Assembly: GCF_020687165.1 (NCBI RefSeq)
Contig: NZ_JAJEQC010000012.1
DNA: 64,000 nt
Source of the DNA: Hominenteromicrobium mulieris
GTDB lineage: Bacteria; Bacillota; Clostridia; Oscillospirales; Acutalibacteraceae
Reading direction: 5' to 3' (one strand)
Position 1 is the first letter of the stretch, and the number at the start of each line of letters is the position of its first letter. Positions 23,954-32,338 of the stretch are shown here, piece by piece. Position numbers and translations under genes: made by a program. The notes beneath the pieces were generated by a model, which did no database searches, was not told where the DNA came from, and saw only the letters and a program-made list of their open reading frames with translations.

Positions 23954-25096
23954 ATGGATACGACACAGGAAATTTATTTGGACAACAGCGCGACGACGCG
24001 CGTTTCAAAAGAGGCGGCGGAAAAGGCGCTTTACATGATGACGGAATGCTACGGCAACCCCTCTTCGCTGCACAGCAAGGGCTTTGCGGCGGAAAAGGAG
24101 ATGACTGCGGCGCGGGAGATCATTGCCGAGAGACTTTCGGCGCAGCCAGGGGAGATTTATTTCACGTCCGGCGGCACAGAGAGCGACAACATTGCGATTT
24201 TGGGTGCGGCGCACGCGAAAAAGCGCGCGGGCAACAAGATTGTGACGACGGCGATCGAGCATCCGGCGGTGCTCAATACGATGGCACAGCTTGAAAAAGA
24301 GGGCTTTGAGGTCGTGTATGTGCAGCCGGAGGCGGACGGAAATATTCCGAAAGAGAAATTTGACGCGGCCATTGATGCGAAGACGATTTTGGTCAGCGTG
24401 ATGGCGGTGAATAACGAAACAGGCGTTTTGCTGCCGCTGAAAGACATTGCAGGCACGATCAAGAGAAAAAAGGCCCCGGCGCTGTTTCACGCGGACGCGG
24501 TGCAGGGCTTCTGCAAAATTCCGCTCCAGCCGAAAAGGCTCGGTGTTGACCTCATCAGTGTTTCGGGCCACAAGGTGCATGCACCGAAGGGCGTGGGTGC
24601 GCTGTACGTGAAAAGCGGCGTACGCATTTTGCCGCACAGCTTCGGCGGCGGGCAAGAGAAAAATCTGCGCCCCGGCACCGAGGGCGTGCCGCAAATTTGT
24701 GCGTTCGGCGAAGCGGTGAAGCACATGATGACGGAAAAAGAGGCGCTCACACACGTAAAAGCGGTGCAGGCGCATTTGATTGAACGGCTGAAATCGATGC
24801 CGGAGGTTGTTTTGAACTCGCCCGAAAACGCGCTGCCGTATATTGTGAATCTTTCGGCAGGGCGCGTGCGTGCGGAGACGATGCTGCACTTTTTGGCGGA
24901 GCGAAACATTTTTGTTTCAAGCGGTTCCGCGTGCGGCAAGGCAAAACCGAGCCACGTTCTGAGCGCGATGCAGCTGCCGAAGGAGCGCGTTGAAACATCG
25001 CTGCGCGTAAGCCTTTCGGCGGAAAACACAGCAGAAGAAATGGACGCGTTTGCGGACGCCTTGAAAGAGGGCCTCCAAACGCTTTCGCACGCGTAA
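23954..25096 (+). CDS. Cysteine desulfurase (NifS/IscS family, ThiI partner)
   Basis: A 380-residue PLP enzyme that takes sulfur from cysteine as a persulfide. YLDNSATTR opens the fold, the PLP lysine is in VSGHKVHAPKGVGALYV (about 202), and the persulfide cysteine is in SSGSACGKAKPSHVL (about 327), the short-loop form. Placement directly before thiI (32 bases) suggests it is the dedicated sulfur donor for tRNA thiolation, as the NifZ/ThiI pair is in other Firmicutes, rather than the main Fe-S enzyme. ATG 23954 is better spaced from AAGGGA than ATG 23951, three bases earlier. Confidence 0.93.
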   Translation: MDTTQEIYLDNSATTRVSKEAAEKALYMMTECYGNPSSLHSKGFAAEKEMTAAREIIAERLSAQPGEIYFTSGGTESDNIAILGAAHAKKRAGNKIVTTAIEHPAVLNTMAQLEKEGFEVVYVQPEADGNIPKEKFDAAIDAKTILVSVMAVNNETGVLLPLKDIAGTIKRKKAPALFHADAVQGFCKIPLQPKRLGVDLISVSGHKVHAPKGVGALYVKSGVRILPHSFGGGQEKNLRPGTEGVPQICAFGEAVKHMMTEKEALTHVKAVQAHLIERLKSMPEVVLNSPENALPYIVNLSAGRVRAETMLHFLAERNIFVSSGSACGKAKPSHVLSAMQLPKERVETSLRVSLSAENTAEEMDAFADALKEGLQTLSHA

Positions 25097-25128
25097 GCGT
25101 GAGTTTATAGACGGAAAGGAATTTTGTC

Positions 25129-26295
25129 ATGCAGGAAGTGATTCTGGTCAAGCTCGGCGAGATCGTCTTAAAGGGATTGAATCGCCGCACGTTTGAAGAC
25201 CGGCTGTTAAAGAACATTCGCCGCCGCATTGCGCGCGCGGGCAACTTTGAGGTGTACTCCATGCAGTCCACCATTTACATTGAACCGAAGGACGAGGACG
25301 CGGACATTGACGAAGCTGAAGAGCGCATCTCGAAGATTTTCGGCGTCATTGGCTATGCGCGCGCTTGCGTGTGTGAAAAGGACATGGATGCCATTACAAA
25401 AATGGCGCCGGAATACCTCAATGACACACTCGCGGGCTTTAAGACGTTCAAGGTGGAATCGAAGCGTGCGGACAAGAAGTTCCCGCTCGGCTCCATGGAA
25501 ATCTCCCGCGAGGTGGGCGCGGCGCTGCTGCGCGCGAACCCGCACATTTCCGTAGACGTGCATAACCCGGAGATCACGGTGCGCGTGGAAATCCGCGAGA
25601 AAGCGGCGTATATCCACGGCGAGACGAAGCCCGGCGCGGGCGGCATTCCGGTGGGCACGGGCGGCAAGGCGGCTATTCTCATCAGCGGCGGCCTCGACAG
25701 CCCGGTGGCGGCGTGGATGATGGCAAAGCGCGGCGTGGAGCTGACGGCCATTCACTTTGCGAGCCCGCCGTACACGAGCGAGCGCGCACATGAAAAGGTG
25801 GTGGCGCTGCTGAAGAAGGTCGGCGAATACGCGGGCAGAATGGACATGATTACCGTGCCGTTCACCGAAATTCAGGAGCAAATTCGAGACAACTGCCCGG
25901 AGGAGCTTGCGACCGTGATTATGCGCCGCTTTATGATGCGTGCCGCCGAGCGCATTGCACGCGAGCGCGAATGCAGTGCACTCATCACGGGTGAGAGCCT
26001 TGGGCAGGTGGCAAGCCAGACGATACAGGCCATCGCCTGCACGGACGCCGCGGCGAATATGCCGGTTTTCCGTCCGCTTATCGGCAGCGACAAGTCGGAA
26101 ATCGTGACGCTTGCGCACCGCATTGACACGTATGATATTTCCATTGAGCCGTATGAGGACTGCTGCACGGTGTTTACGCCGAAGCACCCGCGCACCCGCC
26201 CCACTTTGAACGTGGTGGAGGCTGCGGAACAGAAACTTGATGTGGAACAGCTTTTGAAAAATTGCCTTGAAAAGACGGAGATCCGTCATCTGTAA
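25129..26295 (+). CDS. thiI: tRNA 4-thiouridine sulfurtransferase
   Basis: A 388-residue enzyme that adenylates and thiolates U8 of tRNA, also feeding thiamine synthesis in some species. It has an N-terminal ferredoxin-like and THUMP region (about 1-165), then the PP-loop ISGGLDSPVAAWMMAKRG (about 184) and the ATP/tRNA segment LITGESLGQVASQT (about 284). The C-terminal rhodanese domain found in E. coli ThiI is absent, as usual in Firmicutes, so sulfur must come straight from the desulfurase just upstream. GAAAGGAA precedes ATG 25129. Confidence 0.95.
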   Translation: MQEVILVKLGEIVLKGLNRRTFEDRLLKNIRRRIARAGNFEVYSMQSTIYIEPKDEDADIDEAEERISKIFGVIGYARACVCEKDMDAITKMAPEYLNDTLAGFKTFKVESKRADKKFPLGSMEISREVGAALLRANPHISVDVHNPEITVRVEIREKAAYIHGETKPGAGGIPVGTGGKAAILISGGLDSPVAAWMMAKRGVELTAIHFASPPYTSERAHEKVVALLKKVGEYAGRMDMITVPFTEIQEQIRDNCPEELATVIMRRFMMRAAERIARERECSALITGESLGQVASQTIQAIACTDAAANMPVFRPLIGSDKSEIVTLAHRIDTYDISIEPYEDCCTVFTPKHPRTRPTLNVVEAAEQKLDVEQLLKNCLEKTEIRHL

Positions 26296-26312
26296 GAAAG
26301 GGGAATTTTACC

Positions 26313-27566
26313 ATGCAGGCAGAAGTATTATCGGTAGGTACAGAGCTTTTGCTCGGCCAGACCGTGAACACGGACACAACAATCGTTGCAAAGGCGCTTT
26401 CGGCGCTCGGCATTGATCTGCTCTACGCCGCCGTAGTTGGCGACAACGTGGGCAGACTGGAAAAGGCTGTTTACGACGCGCTCGACAGAAGCGATATTCT
26501 CATCACGACGGGCGGCCTTGGGCCGACGGGCGACGACCTGACGAAAGAGACCGTGGCGGCGGCTGCGGGCAAGAAGCTCGTTTTGCACGAGCAGAGCTAC
26601 CAGCATTTGCTCGATTACTTTGCAAACGGCGGCATGACCGAAAACCAGATGAAGCAGGCGATGCTGCCGGAGGGCTGCACCGCGCTGAAAAACGACAACG
26701 GCACTGCGCCCGGCTGCGCGTTCCGGACGGACAAGGGCAAGATCGTCATCATGCTGCCCGGCCCGCCTTCGGAATTGACCCCGATGCTGCACAACTATGC
26801 CGTGCCGTACCTTGAGAAATTCCAGAGCGCGGTCATTGCTTCGCACAGCGTGCATGTGTACGGCAGAGGCGAAGCGCCGGTGGCACAGATGATCGAAGAC
26901 CTGATGGAGCAGAGCAACCCGACCGTGGCGCCGTATGCCAAGGAAGGCGAGATGTTCGTGCGCGTGACGGCGAAGGCCGCAACGAAAGAAGAAGCGGACG
27001 CGATGTGCGTGCCGGTGGTGGAAGAATTGAAGAAGCGCATCGGCAACTTCGTGTACGGTGTGGACGTGGAGACGCTGGAGGAGCTTGTGGTCAGTGAGCT
27101 TAAAAAGGCGGGCAAGAAGCTTGCGACGGCGGAATCCTGCACGGGCGGTATGCTTGCAAAGCGCATTACAGATATTCCGGGTTCCTCCGCCGTGTTTGAG
27201 ACGGGCTGTGTGACGTATGCAAACTGCGTGAAGGAGCGTTTGCTCGGCGTACCGCACGAGACGCTTGTGACATACGGCGCAGTGAGCGAACAGACGGCGC
27301 GCGCGATGGCGGAAGGCATTGTGCGTGAGAGCGGTGCAGACATCGGCGTGGGTATCACGGGCATTGCGGGCCCGGACGGCGGCACAGAAGAAAAGCCGGT
27401 GGGCCTTGTGTACATTGCGTTGAGTGACGGCAAGAACACGTGGGTGGCAAAGCGCCAGCCGATGGGCAGACTGAAATCCCGCGAATGGCACCGCCACTGC
27501 GCGGCCTCCAAAGCACTCGATATGGTGCGCCGCTACCTTGCCGGTTTGCCGGTGGACGAGGCGTAA
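26313..27566 (+). CDS. cinA: CinA family protein (competence/damage-inducible; NMN deamidase/ADP-ribose pyrophosphatase)
   Basis: A 417-residue two-domain protein. The N-terminal COG1058 domain starts with VGTELLLGQTVNTD and has TTGGLGPTGDD (about 68) and MLPGPPSEL (about 148); the C-terminal CinA domain has LATAESCTGGMLAKRITDIPGSS (about 270-292) and VGITGIAGPDGGTEEKPVGLVYIA (about 347). It can recycle NMN to nicotinate mononucleotide, which fits its place in the operon led by nadE. AAAGGGGAA precedes the ATG. Confidence 0.94.
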   Translation: MQAEVLSVGTELLLGQTVNTDTTIVAKALSALGIDLLYAAVVGDNVGRLEKAVYDALDRSDILITTGGLGPTGDDLTKETVAAAAGKKLVLHEQSYQHLLDYFANGGMTENQMKQAMLPEGCTALKNDNGTAPGCAFRTDKGKIVIMLPGPPSELTPMLHNYAVPYLEKFQSAVIASHSVHVYGRGEAPVAQMIEDLMEQSNPTVAPYAKEGEMFVRVTAKAATKEEADAMCVPVVEELKKRIGNFVYGVDVETLEELVVSELKKAGKKLATAESCTGGMLAKRITDIPGSSAVFETGCVTYANCVKERLLGVPHETLVTYGAVSEQTARAMAEGIVRESGADIGVGITGIAGPDGGTEEKPVGLVYIALSDGKNTWVAKRQPMGRLKSREWHRHCAASKALDMVRRYLAGLPVDEA

Positions 27567-27569
27567 CGC

Positions 27570-28616
27570 GTGCGGCGCAAATACCGCGAGCCGGAGCCTA
27601 TGCGGCGCGTGGCGGTCTATGAAGACGAAGAAAGTATGCAGCCGAGAAAGCGGAGAATTCTGTTCCCGGTGCTCATCACGCTGTTTTCGGTGATTTTTGT
27701 CGTTTCGGCGGCGGTGCTTGTAATTGAGCTCATTGTGAACCCGTATGTGACGGATAAAAACGTAGGTGAGATTCAGAAAATCTACTCCGAAGCGGGCGAC
27801 ACGGAAAGCGTGGTCCCGGCGACTTCTGAAGACGACACGGCGGACAGCGAACGCATGGCAGAGCTGGAGCGCCGTTGCGAAGCTGTTTTGAAGCTGCAAA
27901 GTGTGAACAGCGACATTACGGGCTGGGTGCAGCTGGACGGCACGGACATCAATTTTCCGGTGCTGACACCGCCTGCAGGCGACCCGCAGTATTACCTTTA
28001 CCGCAACTACAAAAAGGAAAGCACGAAGTACGGCAGCATCTTTTTGGACGGTATGTGCACGGTGGACTCCGATAATCAGGTTTTGCACGGGCACAGCATG
28101 CAGGACGGCAGAATGTTCTGGCAGGTGATCGGTTTTGGCAGTGCCAAGACCGTGAAAAGCTGTCCGGTATTCCGCTATGACACCGAAAAGGAAGCGGCGG
28201 AATGGAAGATTGTTTCGGTATTCAAGACGAATACATACGATAACCAAGGGGAACTGTTCAACTATCTGCGCGGCGATTTTGACTCTGCGGAAGACAAGAT
28301 GCAGTTTTACTACGATGTGATGAAACGCAGCATGGTGAACACCGGCGTTGACCTGAACGAAAACGACAAAACGGTGATGCTTTCAACATGCTCGTATGAA
28401 TATGAGGGCTTCCGCACGGTGATCGTGGCGCGCAAGGTGCGTGACGGCGAAGATGCGACCGTGGACACCTCAAAAATCACGGAGAACGAAAACGCGTTGT
28501 ACCCGGACATTTGGTATCCCTCCGGCAAAGCGCCGGACTACTGGCCCGACTACTTTGAGGACGCTGTGCAAAATGGCATGGTGGATTGGTACACGGGCAA
28601 TCTGTACAAAGATTAA
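27570..28616 (+). CDS. srtB: Class B sortase
   Basis: A 348-residue membrane-anchored transpeptidase that attaches proteins to the wall. A basic N terminus precedes one membrane span (about 29-52), then the extracellular catalytic domain: DITGWVQLDGTDINFPV (about 112), the catalytic His in VLHGHSM (about 173), the catalytic Cys in MLSTCSYEYEG (about 270), and the Arg in FRTVIVARK (about 281). These define class B. GTG 27570 starts 4 bases after the cinA stop. No NPxTN-type substrate is coded in the window, so its targets lie elsewhere. A strong terminator follows. Confidence 0.93.
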   Translation: MRRKYREPEPMRRVAVYEDEESMQPRKRRILFPVLITLFSVIFVVSAAVLVIELIVNPYVTDKNVGEIQKIYSEAGDTESVVPATSEDDTADSERMAELERRCEAVLKLQSVNSDITGWVQLDGTDINFPVLTPPAGDPQYYLYRNYKKESTKYGSIFLDGMCTVDSDNQVLHGHSMQDGRMFWQVIGFGSAKTVKSCPVFRYDTEKEAAEWKIVSVFKTNTYDNQGELFNYLRGDFDSAEDKMQFYYDVMKRSMVNTGVDLNENDKTVMLSTCSYEYEGFRTVIVARKVRDGEDATVDTSKITENENALYPDIWYPSGKAPDYWPDYFEDAVQNGMVDWYTGNLYKD

Positions 28617-28635
28617 AAGCTGAAACAGAAAACGA

Positions 28636-28680
28636 AAAACGCCCTCCCGCTTACGGAAAAACCGCAGCGGGAGGGCGTTT
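28636..28680 (+). terminator. Bidirectional terminator between srtB and the P-ATPase gene
   Basis: AAACGCCCTCCCGCT pairs perfectly with AGCGGGAGGGCGTTT. T runs on both sides suit both converging transcripts. Confidence 0.9.
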
Positions 28681-28693
28681 GGTATGTTATCTT

Positions 28694-30574
28694 TTATTCT
28701 TTGTACTTCAAAGCGCGGATGGCGTTGAGAACCGCGATAATCATGACACCGACATCCGCAAAGATGGCTGCCCACATGTTCGCAAGACCGAACGCGGTGA
28801 GCGCGAGACAGCCGAACTTGATGATGAGCGAGAACACGATGTTCTGCTTGACGATGCCGATGCACTTGCGGGAAATTTTGATGGCCTTTGCAATCTGCAT
28901 CGGGTCATCGTCCATGAGGACAACGTCTGCGGCTTCGATGGCGGCATCGCTGCCCATGGCGCCCATGGCGATGCCGATATCGGCACGGGTGAGCACCGGC
29001 GCATCGTTGATGCCGTCGCCGACGAACGCGAGGTTTGCTTTCTTCGGCTTATTCTGAATGAGCTTTTCGACTTCGTTGACCTTGTCGCCCGGGAGCAGCT
29101 CGCTGCGAACTTCGTCGATACCAAGCTCTTTGGCGACCTGATCAGCCACACGCTTGGCATCGCCTGTGAGCATGACGGTTTTTTCAACACCGGCGTGCTT
29201 CAGCTTCTGAATGGCTTCCTTGGAATGGGGCTTGATGACATCGGAGATAACGATGTGACCGGCATATTCGCCGTCGATTGACATGTGAATGATGGTGCCG
29301 ACGCTGTGGCAGTCGTTATATGGAATATTGTGCAGCGCCATGAGCTTTGCGTTGCCGGCGAGGACCTCGTGCCCGTCGACCTTGGCGGTGATGCCCTTAC
29401 CGCTGACTTCTTCAATGTCCGTTACGCGGCTGCGGTCGATCTCTTTGCCGTAGGCTTTCTGCAAACTTTTGCTGATGGGGTGGGAGGAGGCGCACTCGGC
29501 GAGCGCGGCGTACTCGAGCAGCTTTGTTTCGTCCATCGTGTTGTGGTGGACGGCAGTGACCTCAAACACGCCCTGCGTGAGCGTGCCGGTTTTATCGAAC
29601 ACGACGATTTTTGCATCGGAGAGGGCTTCAAGATAGTTGGAGCCCTTGATGAGCACGCCCTCATGGCTTGCGCCGCCGATGCCCGCAAAGAAGCTGAGCG
29701 GGATGGAAATGACAAGTGCGCACGGGCAGCTGACGACAAGGAAGGTCAGCGCGCGGTAGATCCAATCGACCCAAGCGGCATCCATGCCGAACGCCATGCG
29801 CAGGAGCGGCACGGCGATGCCGAGCAGTACAGCGGAAATGCAGACCGCCGGGGTGTAAATTTTAGCGAAGCGGGAGATGAACGCTTCCGAACGGGACTTG
29901 CGGGAACTGGCGTTTTCGACGAGGTCGAGGATTTTGGAAACGGTGGACTCGCCGAATTCCTTTGTGGTGCGGATTTTCAGAACACCGTTTAAATTGATGC
30001 AGCCGCTGATGATCTCATCGCCCTCTTTGACATCGCGCGGGAGGCTTTCGCCGGTGAGCGCGCTGGTATTAAGGCTTGCGTTGCCGCTTTCGACCACGCC
30101 GTCGAGCGGGACTTTTTCGCCCGGCTGCACGACGATGATGCTGCCGACCGCGACTTCGTCGGGATCAACCTGTTCTAACTTGCCGTCTTTTTCAATGTTG
30201 GCGTAGTCCGGGCGGATGTCCATCAGCGCGGAGATGTTTTTGCGGCTTTTGCCGACGGCGTAGCTTTGGAACAGCTCGCCGATCTGATAGAACAGCATCA
30301 CGGCGATGCCCTCAAGATAATCGCCGCTCTTTGTCCAAATGGCGAGGAAGAACGCACCGAGGGTGGCGAGCGCCATCAAAAAGTTTTCGTCGAACGCGCG
30401 GCCGTTTAGGATGCCCTTGCCGGCTTTTCTCAAAATATCGTAGCCGATGACGAGATAGGCGGCGAGGTACGCGATAAGGCGCGGAATGCCCGTGATAGGT
30501 AAGAACTGTAACACGACCAGCATCACGGCGGTGATGATGATGCGGTACAGCGTAATCTTTTGTTTCTTTTTCAT
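28694..30574 (-). CDS. Zn/Cd/Pb-type P1B ATPase (CadA/ZntA-like)
   Basis: A 626-residue heavy-metal efflux pump. Landmarks: the membrane metal site SCPCALVIS (about 284), the phosphorylated Asp in VFDKTGTLTQG (about 325), the actuator LTGESLPRDV (about 163), VGDGINDAPVL (about 520) and the last spans containing FADVG, whose Asp marks the Zn/Cd group rather than copper pumps. The usual N-terminal HMA domain is missing and instead exists as a separate small protein coded just upstream (30697-30915). The operon faces away from an ArsR-AraC regulator. AGAGG precedes the ATG. The likely role is export of excess zinc or cadmium. Confidence 0.92.
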   Translation of the reverse strand: MKKKQKITLYRIIITAVMLVVLQFLPITGIPRLIAYLAAYLVIGYDILRKAGKGILNGRAFDENFLMALATLGAFFLAIWTKSGDYLEGIAVMLFYQIGELFQSYAVGKSRKNISALMDIRPDYANIEKDGKLEQVDPDEVAVGSIIVVQPGEKVPLDGVVESGNASLNTSALTGESLPRDVKEGDEIISGCINLNGVLKIRTTKEFGESTVSKILDLVENASSRKSRSEAFISRFAKIYTPAVCISAVLLGIAVPLLRMAFGMDAAWVDWIYRALTFLVVSCPCALVISIPLSFFAGIGGASHEGVLIKGSNYLEALSDAKIVVFDKTGTLTQGVFEVTAVHHNTMDETKLLEYAALAECASSHPISKSLQKAYGKEIDRSRVTDIEEVSGKGITAKVDGHEVLAGNAKLMALHNIPYNDCHSVGTIIHMSIDGEYAGHIVISDVIKPHSKEAIQKLKHAGVEKTVMLTGDAKRVADQVAKELGIDEVRSELLPGDKVNEVEKLIQNKPKKANLAFVGDGINDAPVLTRADIGIAMGAMGSDAAIEAADVVLMDDDPMQIAKAIKISRKCIGIVKQNIVFSLIIKFGCLALTAFGLANMWAAIFADVGVMIIAVLNAIRALKYKE

Positions 30575-30625
30575 GAGGATACCTCTTGCAATTTTATATA
30601 GCAGTTAGATGACACATTATCGTGT

Positions 30626-30664
30626 AAAAAAGACCGACTGTACCGAGAAAGCGGAGCCGGTCAT
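30626..30664 (-). terminator. Terminator/attenuator between the HMA and P-ATPase genes
   Basis: On the minus strand ACCGGCT pairs with AGTCGGT around a long loop, followed by CTTTTTTAC. It would make the small metallochaperone more abundant than the pump if they share a promoter. Confidence 0.6.
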
Positions 30665-30696
30665 TTTTTCTGACTATACGGGTAGACCGAAGTAGA

Positions 30697-30915
30697 TTAA
30701 AGCTCGATTTCGCAGTCCGGCTCAACCTTCTTGCAGGCCTTGAGGACATTCTTCATGACAGCTTTAGCGTCCTGACCGTCTTCAAACTCAACGATCATCT
30801 TCTGGGTCATGAAGTTTACGGTCGCATTTGCAACGCCTGCGGTTTTCTTGGTTGCCTCTTCCATCAGGTTGGCACAATTTGCGCAGTCAACTTCGATGCT
30901 GTACGTTTTTTTCAT
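30697..30915 (-). CDS. HMA-domain heavy-metal chaperone
   Basis: A 72-residue ferredoxin-like protein with the metal-binding pair in VDCANCANLME (CxxC at about 11-14). It has the size and fold pattern of CopZ-type chaperones, ending with acidic text. The Asp just before the first Cys (DCANC) is typical of zinc/cadmium rather than copper (MxCxxC) domains, which matches the P-ATPase downstream. It stands in for the HMA domain missing from that pump. GGAGG precedes the ATG. Probably in one transcript with the pump, partly separated by an attenuator. Confidence 0.9.
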   Translation of the reverse strand: MKKTYSIEVDCANCANLMEEATKKTAGVANATVNFMTQKMIVEFEDGQDAKAVMKNVLKACKKVEPDCEIEL

Positions 30916-30960
30916 GGGGAAAACCTCCGTAAAAAATCATTTTGTTTTGAAATGTGGTGC

Positions 30961-30988
30961 TAACGATTAAATACTTGCTTAATCGTTA
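30961..30988 (+). promoter_or_regulatory. Palindromic operator between the metal-pump operon and its regulator
   Basis: TAACGATTAA (30961-30970), 8-base spacer, TTAATCGTTA (30979-30988): perfect 10-bp arms. It sits in the divergent region and overlaps the -35 of the regulator promoter. The expected ligand-binding protein is the ArsR-AraC regulator next door. Confidence 0.8.
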
Positions 30989-31003
30989 CAGTTGTAGTAT
31001 ACT
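30975..31003 (+). promoter_or_regulatory. Promoter of the ArsR-AraC regulator gene
   Basis: TTGCTT (30975-30980), 17-base spacer, TATACT (30998-31003). Its -35 lies inside the palindrome, so the regulator should repress itself. Confidence 0.65.
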
Positions 31004-31092
31004 GGGGCCGGAATAAAAAATCAAGGGGTTTTCGGGTGCTGCTTCCAAACGGGCGAACGGGATTTCCGAAACGGATAAACGGAGGGCTTTTT

Positions 31093-31902
31093 ATGGCGGA
31101 TTTTGCATTGCCGCACGACCACGGCAGGCACAAGCACGACGAAGCGCTGCACAGAGAATTGATGAATACGGAGCGTTTTTCGGCTGTGGCGGATGTGTTT
31201 AAGCAGCTGAGCGACCCGGTGCGCGTGCGCATTTTCTGGCTTTTGAGTCACCGGGAAGAATGTGTTATCAACATTGCGGCGATGATGGATATGTCGAGTC
31301 CGGCAGTTTCGCACCATTTGAAGTCGCTTTTAGACAGTGGGCTTATCATGAGCCGCCGCGATGGCAAGGAAGTCTACTATAAGGCGTCGGATACCGAGCA
31401 GATCGGGCTTTTGCACGAGATTGTGGAGCAGGTGATGGAGATCACGTGCCCGGAAAAGGAAGTGGACTTTCAGGCTTCGCAGGAGGAGATCATTCGGAAT
31501 GTGCACAATTACCTGATTGAACACATCAGCGAGCGCATCACGATAGAAACGCTGTCAAGAGAGTTCCTTATGAACACCACGACGCTGAAAACGGTGTTCA
31601 AAAAAGTGTACGGCACGACGATTGCGGCGCACATGAAGCAGCACCGCATGGAGCTTGCGGCGGGGCTGCTGCTGAAAACGCAGAACGACATTGCGTCCGT
31701 GGCGCAGGCCGTGGGGTATGAGAGCCAGAGCCGATTTACGGCGGCGTTTAAGGAGGCCTACGGCGAGCTGCCAACGGAATACAGACGGCGGCACGTGTGC
31801 GGGGCGAAGAAGCAGACGTGTGACGCTTGTGCAAAGTGTCCAATCTGCGAGCCGGAAAATTTTGCGAAAACTGCCTTTGAAAAAGTATTTTTAAAAGAGT
31901 AA
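31093..31902 (+). CDS. Fused ArsR-AraC metalloregulator
   Basis: A 269-residue regulator with two DNA-binding modules. The N terminus is His-rich (HDHGRHKHDEALH, about 8-20). Residues about 28-110 are a winged helix of the ArsR/SmtB type (LSDPVRVRIFWLLS, then SSPAVSHHLKSLLDSGLI). Residues about 138-235 are a full two-helix AraC domain (ITIETLSREFLMNTTTL, then SVAQAVGYESQSRFTAAFK). The tail is Cys-rich (CGAKKQTCDACAKCPIC), a likely metal site. It is divergent from the Zn/Cd pump operon and the palindrome between them is its probable target. ATG 31093 follows GGAGGG by 6 bases. The two-module form is uncommon. Confidence 0.87.
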   Translation: MADFALPHDHGRHKHDEALHRELMNTERFSAVADVFKQLSDPVRVRIFWLLSHREECVINIAAMMDMSSPAVSHHLKSLLDSGLIMSRRDGKEVYYKASDTEQIGLLHEIVEQVMEITCPEKEVDFQASQEEIIRNVHNYLIEHISERITIETLSREFLMNTTTLKTVFKKVYGTTIAAHMKQHRMELAAGLLLKTQNDIASVAQAVGYESQSRFTAAFKEAYGELPTEYRRRHVCGAKKQTCDACAKCPICEPENFAKTAFEKVFLKE

Positions 31903-31986
31903 AATAATAGAAAACGTGTGGCGTATGTGCGTAAATCCGGTTTGCGTATATGCGCTGCATTTATTTTGATAAGGAATGGTGAAATT

Positions 31987-32226
31987 ATGAAACGAATTCA
32001 GTCTGCGTGTATCTGTCAAACGTTGCATTTCCAGCTTAAAGAGGGTGTGGTAAAGGATTACGCCATGCGCGCAGTACAGGAGGAAGTTGCGAAATACAAG
32101 AGCGGTCTGGAACGCAGCCACACAAAGTATAAAATCGTAGAGGAGCATAAGGAAACGGACGGCTCAATTGTAATCAAAATTATTAAGCAGTACAATTCCG
32201 CTCCGGTGGGCGACTATTTGAACTGA
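31987..32226 (+). CDS. Small conserved protein of unknown function
   Basis: A 79-residue soluble protein starting MKRIQSACICQTLHF and ending YNSAPVGDYLN. The pattern (helix with AMRAVQEEVAKYKSGLERSHTKYKIVEE, then two strands with DGSIVIKIIKQYN) looks like a small alpha-beta domain that I believe recurs in gut Clostridia. The frame opens earlier, but ATG 31987 has AAGGAATGGTG before it. It follows the metalloregulator by 84 bases and may share its transcript. No function assigned. Confidence 0.65.
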   Translation: MKRIQSACICQTLHFQLKEGVVKDYAMRAVQEEVAKYKSGLERSHTKYKIVEEHKETDGSIVIKIIKQYNSAPVGDYLN

Positions 32227-32256
32227 CGGCATACAAGTTTATAGGTTTCAAAATCG

Positions 32257-32305
32257 AGCAGCGAGATGCGTAAGTCCGGATTTTCGGGCGGCGTATTTCG
32301 CTGCT
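32257..32305 (+). terminator. Long hairpin before the MATE gene
   Basis: AGCAGCGA plus a further six pairs (ATGCG/CGTAT) closes a 14-bp stem with a small inner CCG/CGG hairpin, then TTTATGATTT. It is a terminator of the upstream gene or an attenuator in the MATE leader. Confidence 0.6.
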
Positions 32306-32338
32306 TTATGATTTAGATTTATATCAGGGAGTAAAAGT

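Noticed and set aside
26328..28247. Minus-strand open frame of 639 codons
   Set aside because: It spans the antisense of cinA and srtB, two clear genes, and its product is an His/Arg-rich artefact.
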